Of a stretch of DNA of 9,491 bases, positions 1 to 5,411 are shown piece by piece. The notes under the pieces are model-generated. The model was not told where the DNA came from. It searched no databases and worked only from the letters and a program-made list of their open reading frames with translations. This DNA is from an uncultured Ilumatobacter sp. GTDB lineage: Bacteria > Actinomycetota > Acidimicrobiia > Acidimicrobiales > Ilumatobacteraceae. Made by a program: the position numbers and the translations under genes. Positions within the stretch are counted from its first letter, which is position 1. Each line of letters begins with the position of its first letter. Where the stretch lies: NCBI GenBank assembly GCA_938049325.1, contig CALICC010000383.1, positions 1 to 9,491 of the forward strand, given 5' to 3'.

Positions 1-975
1 CCGTTCGGTCAGTCGCGTGCGGGTCGCTTCGGCGTCGCGTCGTGGCTTGTCGACGGTTGCCCACTCGACCATGCCGTCCCAGAATCGATCGACCAGCTCG
101 GCGCCCGACACGGTGCCCCCGGTGTTCGTTCGCACCGTCACACTCTGCAGCTCACCGAGATACAGGTTGAGCGAGCGCACATGGATCTCTTCGTCGGTGC
201 GGATCCGGCCGACGATCTCGGCAGCCAACCGCGCATCCTCGGCACGATCTCCCCACAGATCTGAGGTGAGGAGGATTTCCTGCGTCTCGGCGAATCCGAT
301 CTCTGCGCGAAACTCGATGAGCAACACGTTCGCGATGAACGAGAACAGATCTTCGATCTCCTGGGCGACCTCGGGCAGGTATCGGCCGCCGTCTTCGCGC
401 GCCAGACCAGGCTGCGGCTCCACGTCGGTGAACGCATCGGGGCCATACGCAAGGTCCCGGGCCGCAAACCACATTTCGTCGTGACCGCCGATGCCCTCGG
501 AAGGCACGCCACCCTCGTCGATGCCGTGCGCCTCGAACAGACCGCCCGTGAGGTGGCCGATCGCCATCGTCGAAGTGTCCTCGACGATGTGCTCGGTCAG
601 GTCCGGCACCGGAAAGAGCCCGATGAACGCGCCCTTCGCTTCGATCTTGCCGACCACCGTGAGCATGTTCCAGAACTCGTCGGTGATGCCGTTGCGCTGC
701 AGCACGAGTCGTTGCGCCACGTTGGGCAGCCGGACGCCGCCGAGCAATTCCGACGACGCTGGGAACGACTGTCCGCCGCGTGCGCGGAGCGCGCGCTCCC
801 ACGCATCCATGGCCGGCACGCGACCAAGCGCTCGGGGCGGCATGTAGTTGCCGTCGGCGAGGAACCCGCCGTGCAACGTGCGTCCCGCCACCACATGCGG
901 TTGCGCGTATTCGTGCGTCGCGAGCAGTTCGTCGCGGCTGTAGGTGAGCCGGTCTGCGTCGATCGTGGATGCCAT
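1..975 (-). CDS. Possible ferritin-like protein, 3' end cut by window edge
   Basis: An open frame of 325 codons runs from ATG at 975 to base 1 with no stop, so the C-terminus is missing. I do not recognise a named family with certainty. Residues 203-280 read as two long amphipathic helices, with an acidic residue in the first (E221 in LLIEFRAEIGF) and an ExxH motif in the second (E262-H265 in DEEIHVRSL). An earlier helix (about 127-150) holds further Glu and His (E128, H129, E132, H141, E148, H150). This pattern is what a four-helix ferritin-like carboxylate di-iron protein would show, but the metal role is inferred. No signal peptide or membrane segment is seen. The gene starts 24 nt after the acyl-CoA dehydrogenase stop, with a weak AGGGG about 8 nt before ATG, so cotranscription is likely. 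Third-position G/C bias is strong, which supports this frame over the overlapping ones. Coding is confident, the product call is tentative. Confidence 0.72.
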   Translation of the reverse strand, partial: MASTIDADRLTYSRDELLATHEYAQPHVVAGRTLHGGFLADGNYMPPRALGRVPAMDAWERALRARGGQSFPASSELLGGVRLPNVAQRLVLQRNGITDEFWNMLTVVGKIEAKGAFIGLFPVPDLTEHIVEDTSTMAIGHLTGGLFEAHGIDEGGVPSEGIGGHDEMWFAARDLAYGPDAFTDVEPQPGLAREDGGRYLPEVAQEIEDLFSFIANVLLIEFRAEIGFAETQEILLTSDLWGDRAEDARLAAEIVGRIRTDEEIHVRSLNLYLGELQSVTVRTNTGGTVSGAELVDRFWDGMVEWATVDKPRRDAEATRTRLTER

Positions 976-999
976 GTCGTTCGCCCCTGATCTGCTTGG

Positions 1000-2337
1000 T
1001 CAGACGTTCTTCGGGAGTTCGGAGAACGGCTTCACCTTGTCGTCGTTCGGCTCCTTGGGCAAGCCAAGCGCACGTTCTCCGATGATGTTGCGCTGAATCT
1101 GATCGGTGCCGCCGTAAATCGGCGGCGCCTGCGCGTACAACGCCGAACCGGTGACCATCCCCAGCATCGGGTTACCGGTCGCCGCGTTGAGCGACTCGCG
1201 CTGCTCCTCGGTGTAGGCATGGAGCGTGCCCGAGGCACCGAGGATCCGCAGCCCGAGATCGCGCGTCAGACGCACGGTGTCACTCATCATCAACTTCGAG
1301 ATGTTCGCCATGCCTGGGATGTCGTGGCCGGCCCTGCGGAGCGCTTTCAACCGCTGCGCGTTGAAACCTCCGAGCGCATTGAGCGTGTGGAGCCGCATGA
1401 GGTCCTGGCGGATCGACGGGTCGTCGAGCTTGCCCTCGGACCTGGCGAAGTCGACGAGCATGTTGTTGTTCGGACGATTCGCCGCGTTGACCCGCTTCGG
1501 CGCCTTCTTCTTCGGACTCGAGTCGACCAAATCACCGCAGCGTCGGCCGAGCTGGTTCGAGATCGTGCCAGGGTTCGCGCCGGCCGCGCCGCCCGACCCA
1601 CCCGAGCCGAGGCCTGCACGCTCTGCTTGCAAGGTGGTGTTGGTGACGGCCCAACCGTTGTTCGTGCCGCCGATGACGGCGTCGGCGCGCACTCGGGCGT
1701 CGGTGAGGAACACCTCGTTGAACATGGCGTGACCGGTCATCTCGTGGAGTGGCCTGATCTCGACGCCGGGCTGGTGCATGTCGATCGCCATCCAGCTGAT
1801 GCCCTGATGCTTCGGTACGTCGACGTTGGTGCGCGCGATGAGCATGCCCATGTCGGCGGTCTGGCCGAGCGACGTCCACACTTTTTGGCCGTTGACGATC
1901 CACTCTTCGCCGTCGAGTTCGGCCTTCGCGCTCAGACCGGCGAGGTCTGAACCGGCGCCCGGTTCGGAGAACAGCTGACACCACGCCTTCTGGCCGGTGA
2001 CGATGTCGCGCACGTACTCGTTGATCTGTTCGGGGGTGCCGTGCGTCGCGATCGACGGCGCGGCGAGGAGCAGGCCGAGCCCGCTGGGTGGGCCGAGCGC
2101 ACCGAACGAGGCGATCTCGCGCATCACAGCCACCGAGTCGGCTCGCGACAGGCCCCGTCCGAACGCGTCGCTGGGGAGTAGCGGTGACGACCACCCGGCG
2201 AGTCCAAGTCGTTCCCACCATTCGGCGACGGTGAGATCCGGATCCCAGTTGTCGTGCAGCCATTCGCGAACCGCGGCGATCGGGTCTGCGGGTGTTTCGT
2301 TGAACGGCACTGCGGGTGCCTCTTCGGTCATCGCCAT
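1000..2337 (-). CDS. Acyl-CoA dehydrogenase (FadE-type)
   Basis: A 445-residue FAD-dependent acyl-CoA dehydrogenase, which makes the alpha,beta double bond in acyl-CoA during beta-oxidation of a fatty acid or sterol side chain. Visible family motifs are QLFSEPGAGSDLAGL (121-135), VNGQKVWTSLG (148-158), the FAD-contact C-terminal block IYGGTDQIQRNIIGERALGLP (407-427) and LRILGASGT (363-371). In the MCAD class the catalytic Glu sits in Y-E-G-T; here that position is Gly (G409). A Glu-Arg pair (E239-R240, in LQAERAGLG) lies where isovaleryl-CoA and long-chain dehydrogenases carry their base, so E239 is the likely base. Residues 241-290 are a Gly-rich then Lys/Arg-rich stretch (SPKKKAPKR), longer than in MCAD. 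ATG at 2337 is chosen over ATG at 2331 because GAGGAGG lies 6 nt before it. It leads an operon with the gene at 1-975. Substrate is unknown. Confidence 0.95.
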   Translation of the reverse strand: MAMTEEAPAVPFNETPADPIAAVREWLHDNWDPDLTVAEWWERLGLAGWSSPLLPSDAFGRGLSRADSVAVMREIASFGALGPPSGLGLLLAAPSIATHGTPEQINEYVRDIVTGQKAWCQLFSEPGAGSDLAGLSAKAELDGEEWIVNGQKVWTSLGQTADMGMLIARTNVDVPKHQGISWMAIDMHQPGVEIRPLHEMTGHAMFNEVFLTDARVRADAVIGGTNNGWAVTNTTLQAERAGLGSGGSGGAAGANPGTISNQLGRRCGDLVDSSPKKKAPKRVNAANRPNNNMLVDFARSEGKLDDPSIRQDLMRLHTLNALGGFNAQRLKALRRAGHDIPGMANISKLMMSDTVRLTRDLGLRILGASGTLHAYTEEQRESLNAATGNPMLGMVTGSALYAQAPPIYGGTDQIQRNIIGERALGLPKEPNDDKVKPFSELPKNV

Positions 2338-2343
2338 CGGCGG

Positions 2344-2350
2344 CCTCCTC
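2344..2350 (-). promoter_or_regulatory. Shine-Dalgarno site of acyl-CoA dehydrogenase gene
   Basis: GAGGAGG on the minus strand, 6 nt before ATG at 2337 and 12 nt before the in-frame ATG at 2331. It decides in favour of the first ATG. It is the strongest ribosome binding site in the window. Confidence 0.8.
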
Positions 2351-2368
2351 GACTACTTGTGCTGTGCA

Positions 2369-2374
2369 AATGTA
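2369..2374 (-). promoter_or_regulatory. Predicted -10 box, acyl-CoA dehydrogenase operon
   Basis: TACATT on the minus strand fits the actinobacterial TAnnnT -10 pattern. Transcription would start near 2361-2363, leaving a leader of about 25 nt that contains the GAGGAGG site. No good -35 is visible at the expected distance. Inference from sequence only. Confidence 0.4.
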
Positions 2375-2384
2375 TTCCACGCGA

Positions 2385-2397
2385 CGGCGGTACGCCG
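2385..2397. promoter_or_regulatory. Inverted repeat, possible operator
   Basis: CGGCG-GTA-CGCCG is a perfect 5-bp inverted repeat with a 3-nt centre, in the 141-nt divergent region between the acyl-CoA dehydrogenase and the first PhyH gene. It sits where the -35 of the TACATT promoter would be, so a repressor bound here could block that promoter. Short GC palindromes occur often by chance in such DNA, hence low confidence. Confidence 0.25.
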
Positions 2398-2466
2398 ATT
2401 CGCGGCGCAGGCACGGCGAGTGGTTGTGGTCACACGTCCGACCGGGCCGTTCGGCGCGTCGATTCC

Positions 2467-2472
2467 TAATAT
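2467..2472 (+). promoter_or_regulatory. Predicted -10 box, leaderless start of first PhyH gene
   Basis: TAATAT ends 6 nt before ATG at 2479. That places the transcription start at or next to the A of ATG, as in leaderless actinobacterial messages. No Shine-Dalgarno is present before this ATG. No clear -35 is seen. Confidence 0.55.
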
Positions 2473-2478
2473 CCGAAG

Positions 2479-3330
2479 ATGACGTCGTCACCGGCCGTCG
2501 ACACGCATCCGTGGAACACCGGATTCACGTGGACACCTCACCACACGCCGCTCCGTCGGCTCACGACTGGCCAGGCCGAGCAGTTCGACCGTGACGGCTT
2601 CGTCGTACTCGAGGGCGTGTTCACCGACGCCGAGATCGACCCGGTGGTCGAAGTGATCGACCAGCTCGAAGCCAAGACCGACGCGTTCCTCGCGCAAGCG
2701 GAGAACGGACGGGTGATGATCGCGGAGCAAGGCGCGATCACCTTCACGTTGTTTCCCGTTCGAACCGAGCCGGTGGCACGGGCCTTCGCGACGCACGCGG
2801 TGTTCGCCGACTTGTGCCACGACCTCATCGGCCCCGACGCTCGGCTGTACCACGACCAGGCCGTGTACAAGAAGCCTGAGAAGCCGCGTCGATTCCCGTG
2901 GCATCAAGACAACGGCTACACCTTCGTCGAGCCGCAGCAATACCTCACCTGCTGGGTCGCGTTGAACGACGCGACCGTCGACAACGGGTGTCCGCACGTT
3001 GCGAAGGGTCTCCATCGCGAGGGCACGCTCGTGCACCACTACAACGACCCGCTCGGCTGGGAGATCTTCGAGAGCTACCCCGACACCGTGGCCGCCCCGG
3101 TCCGCAAAGGCGGGATCGTCGTGTTCTCGTCGCTGTCGCCCCATCTCACCGGTCCGAACACGACCGACGCCGTGCGCAAGTCATACATCCTCCAGTACGC
3201 ACCGGTCGGTGCCGAGGTGCTGCTCGGTGACGCGTCAGCCGGCGACCCGACCGGGCGCATGCCCGCCGACGATGGCGAGCGTCAGTTTCCGATCCTCATC
3301 AACGACCAACACGTCGCCCCACCCTCGTAG
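2479..3330 (+). CDS. Phytanoyl-CoA dioxygenase (PhyH) family protein
   Basis: A 283-residue Fe(II)/2-oxoglutarate dioxygenase of the PhyH family, which couples oxidative decarboxylation of 2-oxoglutarate to hydroxylation of a substrate. The metal triad is visible as H142 and D144 in WHQDNGY (141-147) and H222 in SPHLTGPN. R233 in VRKSYILQYA is the expected 2-oxoglutarate carboxylate ligand. The N-terminal FDRDGFVVLEGVFTDAEI (36-53) is the typical family opening. Length and fold order fit a complete cytosolic enzyme. The family includes phytanoyl-CoA, ectoine and many secondary-metabolite hydroxylases, so the substrate cannot be named. ATG at 2479 follows a TAATAT box by 6 nt and is probably the 5' end of the message. 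The gene is divergent from the acyl-CoA dehydrogenase, which might hint at a branched acyl-CoA substrate, but that is only context. Confidence 0.93.
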   Translation: MTSSPAVDTHPWNTGFTWTPHHTPLRRLTTGQAEQFDRDGFVVLEGVFTDAEIDPVVEVIDQLEAKTDAFLAQAENGRVMIAEQGAITFTLFPVRTEPVARAFATHAVFADLCHDLIGPDARLYHDQAVYKKPEKPRRFPWHQDNGYTFVEPQQYLTCWVALNDATVDNGCPHVAKGLHREGTLVHHYNDPLGWEIFESYPDTVAAPVRKGGIVVFSSLSPHLTGPNTTDAVRKSYILQYAPVGAEVLLGDASAGDPTGRMPADDGERQFPILINDQHVAPPS

Positions 3331-3332
3331 CC

Positions 3333-3388
3333 ACTCGGTAGCGATGGGTCAGGACCCCGCGCGACTGGGTAGCAACGGTGCCGGAACC
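3333..3388. repeat. Imperfect direct repeat with hairpins in convergent gap
   Basis: Two related copies of about 25 bp, at 3333-3357 and 3364-3388 (period 31), match at about 18 of 25 positions. Both begin ACTSGGTAGC. Each ends in an inverted repeat: GGGTC-AG-GACCC at 3346-3357 and GGTgCC-GGaACC at 3377-3388 (one mismatched pair). They fill most of the 75-nt gap between two convergent PhyH genes, so a termination or intergenic-repeat role is plausible. Function is not shown by the sequence. Confidence 0.4.
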
Positions 3389-3400
3389 AAAAGGACCCAG
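3365..3400. terminator. Possible bidirectional terminator hairpin
   Basis: CTGGGT at 3365-3370 pairs with ACCCAG at 3395-3400, and the loop holds the smaller GGT/ACC inverted repeat. The site lies between two convergent stop codons, where a terminator is expected. The loop is long (24 nt) and no U-tract follows on either strand, so it is not a textbook intrinsic terminator. Confidence 0.25.
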
Positions 3401-3405
3401 CCCGG

Positions 3406-4188
3406 TCAGGTCACGGCGACCCGGTCGCGCAGGACCGGCATCCAGTCGTGGTTCGGCGCGATCACGCCGGTCGTTCCCGCTGCCGCGTAATGCAACACCA
3501 TGGCGGCACGGTCGTCGGAGCTGTTGTTGTCGGTCGATCGATGCCGGAGGTGAGAGTGAAAGATCAGCAGGTCGCCCGGGTCGAGGAGCACGGGCACCTC
3601 GTTCGTCGTATCGGCACCTTGGATCTCGACGTAGAACATGTTGGCGTGCTCGCGCTCGTCCTTGGTCACGGTTTCGTGAATCGGTTCGAGATGCGAACCG
3701 GGCACCACCCACAACGGGCCGTTGTCGAGATGAGCTTCGGTCACGGCGAGCCACGCACCGACCTGTACCGGCGGCGTCATCCGGAAGTAGAACGAGTCCT
3801 GGTGCCACGGCTGGCCAAGTGCGCCCGGATGCTTGAAGATGAACTGCGACAAGAAGCAGTCGACGTCATGACCTTCAGTTCGGAGCAAGTCGGCCACTCG
3901 CGACACCACTGCCTCGTCGACGGCGATCGAGTTGAACAGGGGCTCGTCGCGATGCAGCTTGAACACCTTCGAGAGTCGGCCCGACGGGGTGGGAGCGTCG
4001 GCAAGCGCCCCTTCGAATACCGGCATCGCGGCGCCGATGTCGCGTCCCGCGTGGTGATCGTCAGCGATCTCCACGATGCGATCCGTCAACGCAAGAAGCC
4101 GATCGGGCGCGATGAACCGCTTCACGATGAAGAACCCGTCGCGTTCCCATCGAGCACGCTCGTCAGGTCGCAGCGCCGTGGTCTCCAT
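3406..4188 (-). CDS. Phytanoyl-CoA dioxygenase (PhyH) family protein
   Basis: A second Fe(II)/2-oxoglutarate dioxygenase of the PhyH family, 260 residues. H129 and D131 in WHQDSFYF (128-135) and H216 in LRHRSTDN form the metal triad; R227 in RAAMVLHYA is the probable 2-oxoglutarate ligand. GAWLAVTEAHLDNGPLWVVPGSH (144-166) is the characteristic PhyH strand region and ERDGFFIVKRF (15-25) the usual opening. ATG at 4188 is chosen: the frame stays open up to 4374, but the extra 62 codons would overlap the divergent gene and read as low-complexity Ser/Thr sequence, while the family homology starts just after M1. TACTGT lies 7 nt before this ATG, fitting a leaderless message. The gene is tail-to-tail with the other PhyH gene yet differs from it outside the motifs, so it is not a recent duplicate. 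The substrate is unknown. Confidence 0.93.
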   Translation of the reverse strand: METTALRPDERARWERDGFFIVKRFIAPDRLLALTDRIVEIADDHHAGRDIGAAMPVFEGALADAPTPSGRLSKVFKLHRDEPLFNSIAVDEAVVSRVADLLRTEGHDVDCFLSQFIFKHPGALGQPWHQDSFYFRMTPPVQVGAWLAVTEAHLDNGPLWVVPGSHLEPIHETVTKDEREHANMFYVEIQGADTTNEVPVLLDPGDLLIFHSHLRHRSTDNNSSDDRAAMVLHYAAAGTTGVIAPNHDWMPVLRDRVAVT

Positions 4189-4195
4189 CTCGGCG

Positions 4196-4201
4196 ACAGT
4201 A
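4196..4201 (-). promoter_or_regulatory. Predicted -10 box, leaderless start of second PhyH gene
   Basis: TACTGT on the minus strand matches TAnnnT and ends 7 nt before ATG at 4188. No Shine-Dalgarno lies in the spacer. It supports 4188 as the true start. Confidence 0.5.
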
Positions 4202-4246
4202 GTTGCGCGTGCGGACCCCGAGCCGAGGCGTGAGGGCCGCCCCTGA

Positions 4247-4252
4247 CAAGAT
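4247..4252 (+). promoter_or_regulatory. Weak -10-like hexamer before nucleoside hydrolase
   Basis: CAAGAT (three matches to TATAAT) ends 6 nt before GTG at 4259, the same spacing as the better boxes in this window. The match is weak and is listed because no Shine-Dalgarno is present. Confidence 0.25.
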
Positions 4253-4258
4253 GATTCA

Positions 4259-5152
4259 GTGGTCGCGACAGCGCAGCGGTTGATCATCGATACCGATGTC
4301 GGCACCGACGTCGACGACTTGTGGACGCTCGCAATGCTGCCCGCCAGTGACGAACTGGCGGTCGAGGCCGTCACGCTCGTCTACGGCGACGTCGACCTCC
4401 GTGCTCGAATCGCGACCGTGGCGTGCGCGGCAATGCATGTCGACTGCACCGTGCACGCCGGTCGCTCCGAGACATTGAGTGGGCGCGAGGTCATGTGGGC
4501 GGGCCACGAAGGTGAAGGGGTCGCCGGGCTCGACGATGCCACCTACTCCTCCATCGATGCCGTCGATGTCTTGATCGAGCGGGCCAACCTCGACCCAGGG
4601 ACCCTGCACGTGCTCGCGATTGGGCCACTCACCAACGTCGCCGCAGCGTTGGAGCGCGAGCCGGCGTTCGCGCAGAACGTGGGTCATCTCACCGTGATGG
4701 GTGGCGAGATGTCGAGTGGCTTCGCAGAGCACAACTTCTCGTCGGACCCGACGGCGACGCGACGCGTCATCGAGTCGGGGATTTCGATGACGATCCTCCC
4801 GCTCGACCAGACCTTGCGTGTCCGTCTGACCGAGTTCGATGTGGTTGCGATCGCCGCCGTGCATCCGCTCGGCGAGATGCTCGAAGATCAGGCTCGCCGT
4901 TTCTGGGTCTGGCTGAACACCATCGTTCCCGGTGTGTTCGGTGAGTCGAGCGCCGCACACGATCCGGCGGCTCTGCTGACCATCGTGCGACCCGACTTGT
5001 TCACGTTCACGCCGATGACCATCTCCGTCTCGGACGACGGGTGTACCTCCGGCGTTGCCGACGAGACGTCGCCGATCCGTGTCGTCACCGACCTCGATGC
5101 CGATGCGGTGCACGCTGAACTCATCGCTCGGCTCACGAACGGCGCGACGTGA
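4259..5152 (+). CDS. Nucleoside hydrolase family protein (IUNH-like)
   Basis: A 297-residue member of the inosine-uridine preferring nucleoside hydrolase family, Ca2+-dependent enzymes that cleave the N-glycosidic bond of nucleosides to base and ribose. The N-terminal Asp cluster DTDVGTDVDD (11-20) provides Ca2+ and ribose ligands. AIGPLTNVA (120-128) and VMGGEM (146-151) are family signatures, followed by AEHNFSSDPTA (156-166) with ribose-contacting Glu/Asn. HDPAA (234-238) supplies the late Asp. The usual YGN of the second strand region is YGD here (42-44). GTG at 4259 is the start because strand one (RLIIDTD) begins at residue 7, leaving no later option, and no in-frame alternative precedes it nearby. 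It is divergent from the second PhyH gene (70-nt gap) and convergent with the small gene at 5156-5314 (3-nt gap). Base preference cannot be read from the sequence. Confidence 0.92.
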   Translation: MVATAQRLIIDTDVGTDVDDLWTLAMLPASDELAVEAVTLVYGDVDLRARIATVACAAMHVDCTVHAGRSETLSGREVMWAGHEGEGVAGLDDATYSSIDAVDVLIERANLDPGTLHVLAIGPLTNVAAALEREPAFAQNVGHLTVMGGEMSSGFAEHNFSSDPTATRRVIESGISMTILPLDQTLRVRLTEFDVVAIAAVHPLGEMLEDQARRFWVWLNTIVPGVFGESSAAHDPAALLTIVRPDLFTFTPMTISVSDDGCTSGVADETSPIRVVTDLDADAVHAELIARLTNGAT

Positions 5153-5155
5153 CGC

Positions 5156-5314
5156 TCAATCGTCAAGCGCGTCCATTGCGAGCGATTGTTGGTGGGCAGC
5201 TGCCTCGCGGAACTTCGCGGCTGCTCCGGTGTCGCCCATCAGCTCGGCGGTCTCGGCCAGCGCGTCGAGCCGTGCCACCAACTCGAGCCGTTCCCCCAGG
5301 TCCTTCTCGTCCAC
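5156..5314 (-). CDS. Small predicted helical protein, 52 residues
   Basis: A small gene on the minus strand with a GTG start at 5314 and TGA at 5156-5158. The product is acidic, Ala/Leu/Glu-rich and almost wholly helix-forming, with segments such as LGERLELVARLDALAETAEL (6-25) and AAAKFREAAAHQQSLAMDAL (31-50); residue 26 is Met and residue 29 Thr, in a GDTG turn that suggests a two-helix hairpin. Third positions are almost all G or C, as in the neighbouring genes. A stop (TAG) lies three codons upstream, so GTG is the only reasonable start. TAGAAC ends 6 nt before it, the same hexamer and spacing as at the SDR gene, which fits a leaderless message. It ends 3 nt from the nucleoside hydrolase stop, convergently. 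I do not recognise a family. Protein-binding or oligomerising small proteins look like this, but no function is claimed. Confidence 0.6.
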   Translation of the reverse strand: MDEKDLGERLELVARLDALAETAELMGDTGAAAKFREAAAHQQSLAMDALDD

Positions 5315-5320
5315 CCCGAA

Positions 5321-5326
5321 GTTCTA
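5321..5326 (-). promoter_or_regulatory. Predicted -10 box of small gene
   Basis: TAGAAC on the minus strand ends 6 nt before GTG at 5314. An identical hexamer with identical spacing stands before the SDR start at 6199. The corresponding -35 position would fall at the edge of the first 33-bp repeat copy. Confidence 0.35.
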
Positions 5327-5346
5327 TCCGTCCGCTCCACCCCTTC

Positions 5347-5409
5347 GTCCGTTTCACGCCTGGCGTAAAACCACGACCTGTCCGTTTCACGCCTGGCGTA
5401 AAGCCACGA
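5347..5409. repeat. Tandem 33-bp repeat with palindrome, operator-like
   Basis: Two copies with a 33-bp period (5347-5376 and 5380-5409) agree at 29 of 30 positions, the only difference being A at 5370 versus G at 5403. The core TTTCACGCCTGGCGTAAA contains the perfect inverted repeat ACGCC-T-GGCGT, extended by TTT/AAA if one C is skipped. The period is about three helical turns, so two bound dimers would lie on the same DNA face. The pair sits between the divergent small gene (start 5314) and the GNAT-like gene (ATG 5412), and the second copy ends 2 nt before that ATG. A repressor operator is the simplest reading. A dispersed genomic repeat is the alternative. Confidence 0.6.
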
Positions 5410-5411
5410 TC

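Noticed and set aside
2424..2436. TGTG-GT-CACA inverted repeat as a GntR/FadR-type operator
   Set aside because: Arms are only 4 bp and do not match the FadR consensus; too short to support a claim.
1532..2491. 319-codon minus-strand open frame
   Set aside because: Lies in another frame of the acyl-CoA dehydrogenase gene on the same strand; the product is Arg-dominated, as expected for out-of-frame reading of high-GC DNA.
4189..4374. Upstream extension of the second PhyH gene
   Set aside because: The extra 62 codons overlap the divergent nucleoside hydrolase start and encode low-complexity sequence; family homology begins after ATG at 4188.
4256..5113. 285-codon minus-strand open frame antisense to the nucleoside hydrolase
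   Set aside because: The plus strand holds the full set of nucleoside hydrolase motifs; the antisense frame has none.
5347..5409. CRISPR array
   Set aside because: Only two copies with a 33-bp period; the repeat takes up 30 bp, leaving 3 bp, so there are no spacers, and no cas genes are present.
5055..5411. Upstream extension of the GNAT-like gene
   Set aside because: It would overlap the nucleoside hydrolase 3' end and the whole small gene, and reads as Ser/Arg-rich low-complexity sequence.
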